Under the pieces are notes generated by a model. That model was not told the origin of the DNA, searched no databases, and was given only the letters and a program-made list of their open reading frames with translations. Made by a program: the position numbers and the translations under genes. Positions 63,878 to 64,000 of a stretch of DNA of 64,000 nt are shown here, piece by piece. Within the stretch, counting starts at the first letter, position 1. Each line of letters opens with the position of its first letter. The stretch is from contig NZ_JAJAFR010000018.1 of NCBI RefSeq assembly GCF_020734105.1, positions 1 through 64,000 of the forward strand, given 5' to 3'. Origin of the DNA: Alkalihalobacillus deserti. Lineage in GTDB: Bacteria; Bacillota; Bacilli; Bacillales; Bacillaceae_D.

Positions 63878-64000
63878 ACCATATCCCTACGCTCTCTATT
63901 ATTTTCTAATCTATTTATTCCCTACCATTTGCTTCTTTTCCTTTTAAATGGGAGCATAAAAAATAAAAAAGTAAAGAAATTTACTGCGCAGTATCCTTAT

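Noticed and set aside
63982..63993. Palindrome TACTGCGCAGTA near the right edge
   Set aside because: A single 12-bp palindrome without a neighbouring promoter or repeat copy is not informative.
1..64000. CRISPR array or tRNA genes
   Set aside because: No regularly spaced direct repeats, Cas genes or cloverleaf-like sequences were noticed on either strand.

Overview
The window reads as a low-GC Gram-positive chromosome segment from the family Bacillaceae. The evidence is the 5' end of a 16S rRNA gene at the left edge, a ComK-type competence regulator, AGGAGG-like ribosome binding sites throughout, and spore-former style small proteins. The genus cannot be fixed from sequence reading alone. 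Most of the window is accessory DNA dominated by anti-phage and restriction genes.

Left part (1-10.7 kb): start of an rrn operon on the minus strand with two tandem promoters; a helical-repeat protein; a decayed copy of a DUF2357 (McrC-partner) gene; a transposase remnant and a MITE-like inverted repeat; a RelE/ParE toxin-antitoxin pair; a lipoprotein; then a full-length but broken McrB-like/DUF2357 restriction pair, in which the AAA+ gene carries a frameshift and the nuclease gene a frameshift plus an in-frame TAG. A membrane protein follows.

Defence island (10.8-48.3 kb): a one-chain GmrSD-type (DUF262+DUF1524) modification-dependent nuclease; a plus-strand phosphorothioation operon dndB-dndC-dndD-dndE-dndA, a 62-codon small protein, and a second dndD/dndE-like pair; a convergent minus-strand dptF-dptG-dptH restriction operon; and behind it a tightly coupled nine-gene minus-strand operon. 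The nine genes encode a NERD-UvrD helicase, an AddB-like Fe-S nuclease, two unknown proteins, a SNF2-type helicase, a RecQ-type helicase, a winged-helix-like protein, a large P-loop ATPase and a coiled-coil protein. The last part resembles the dpdE-F-G-H set known from 7-deazaguanine DNA islands, but no dpdA or queuosine-type genes are present. The likely reading is a base-modification defence (dnd), its restriction arm (dpt), and an added helicase-nuclease effector operon. All of these genes are open, whereas several neighbours are broken.

Right part (48.4-64 kb): degraded housekeeping or accessory genes (an M20-type peptidase pseudogene, a gamma-glutamylcyclotransferase fragment, a frameshifted TPR-winged-helix regulator, a frameshifted XRE regulator), an intact ComK-family gene, a GIY-YIG/DUF2075 ATPase, and a second intact TPR-winged-helix regulator with a companion protein and a DUF2325 protein. 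Four promoters in this part share one layout: a 7-4-7 palindrome exactly 10 nt upstream of a -10 box. Two sit upstream of proteins sharing a CDGH-motif domain, each next to a TPR-winged-helix regulator, which suggests two paralogous regulator-target modules. The right end holds small Cys-rich and acidic proteins, an IS3 fragment inside a broken gene, and two proteins of unknown function.
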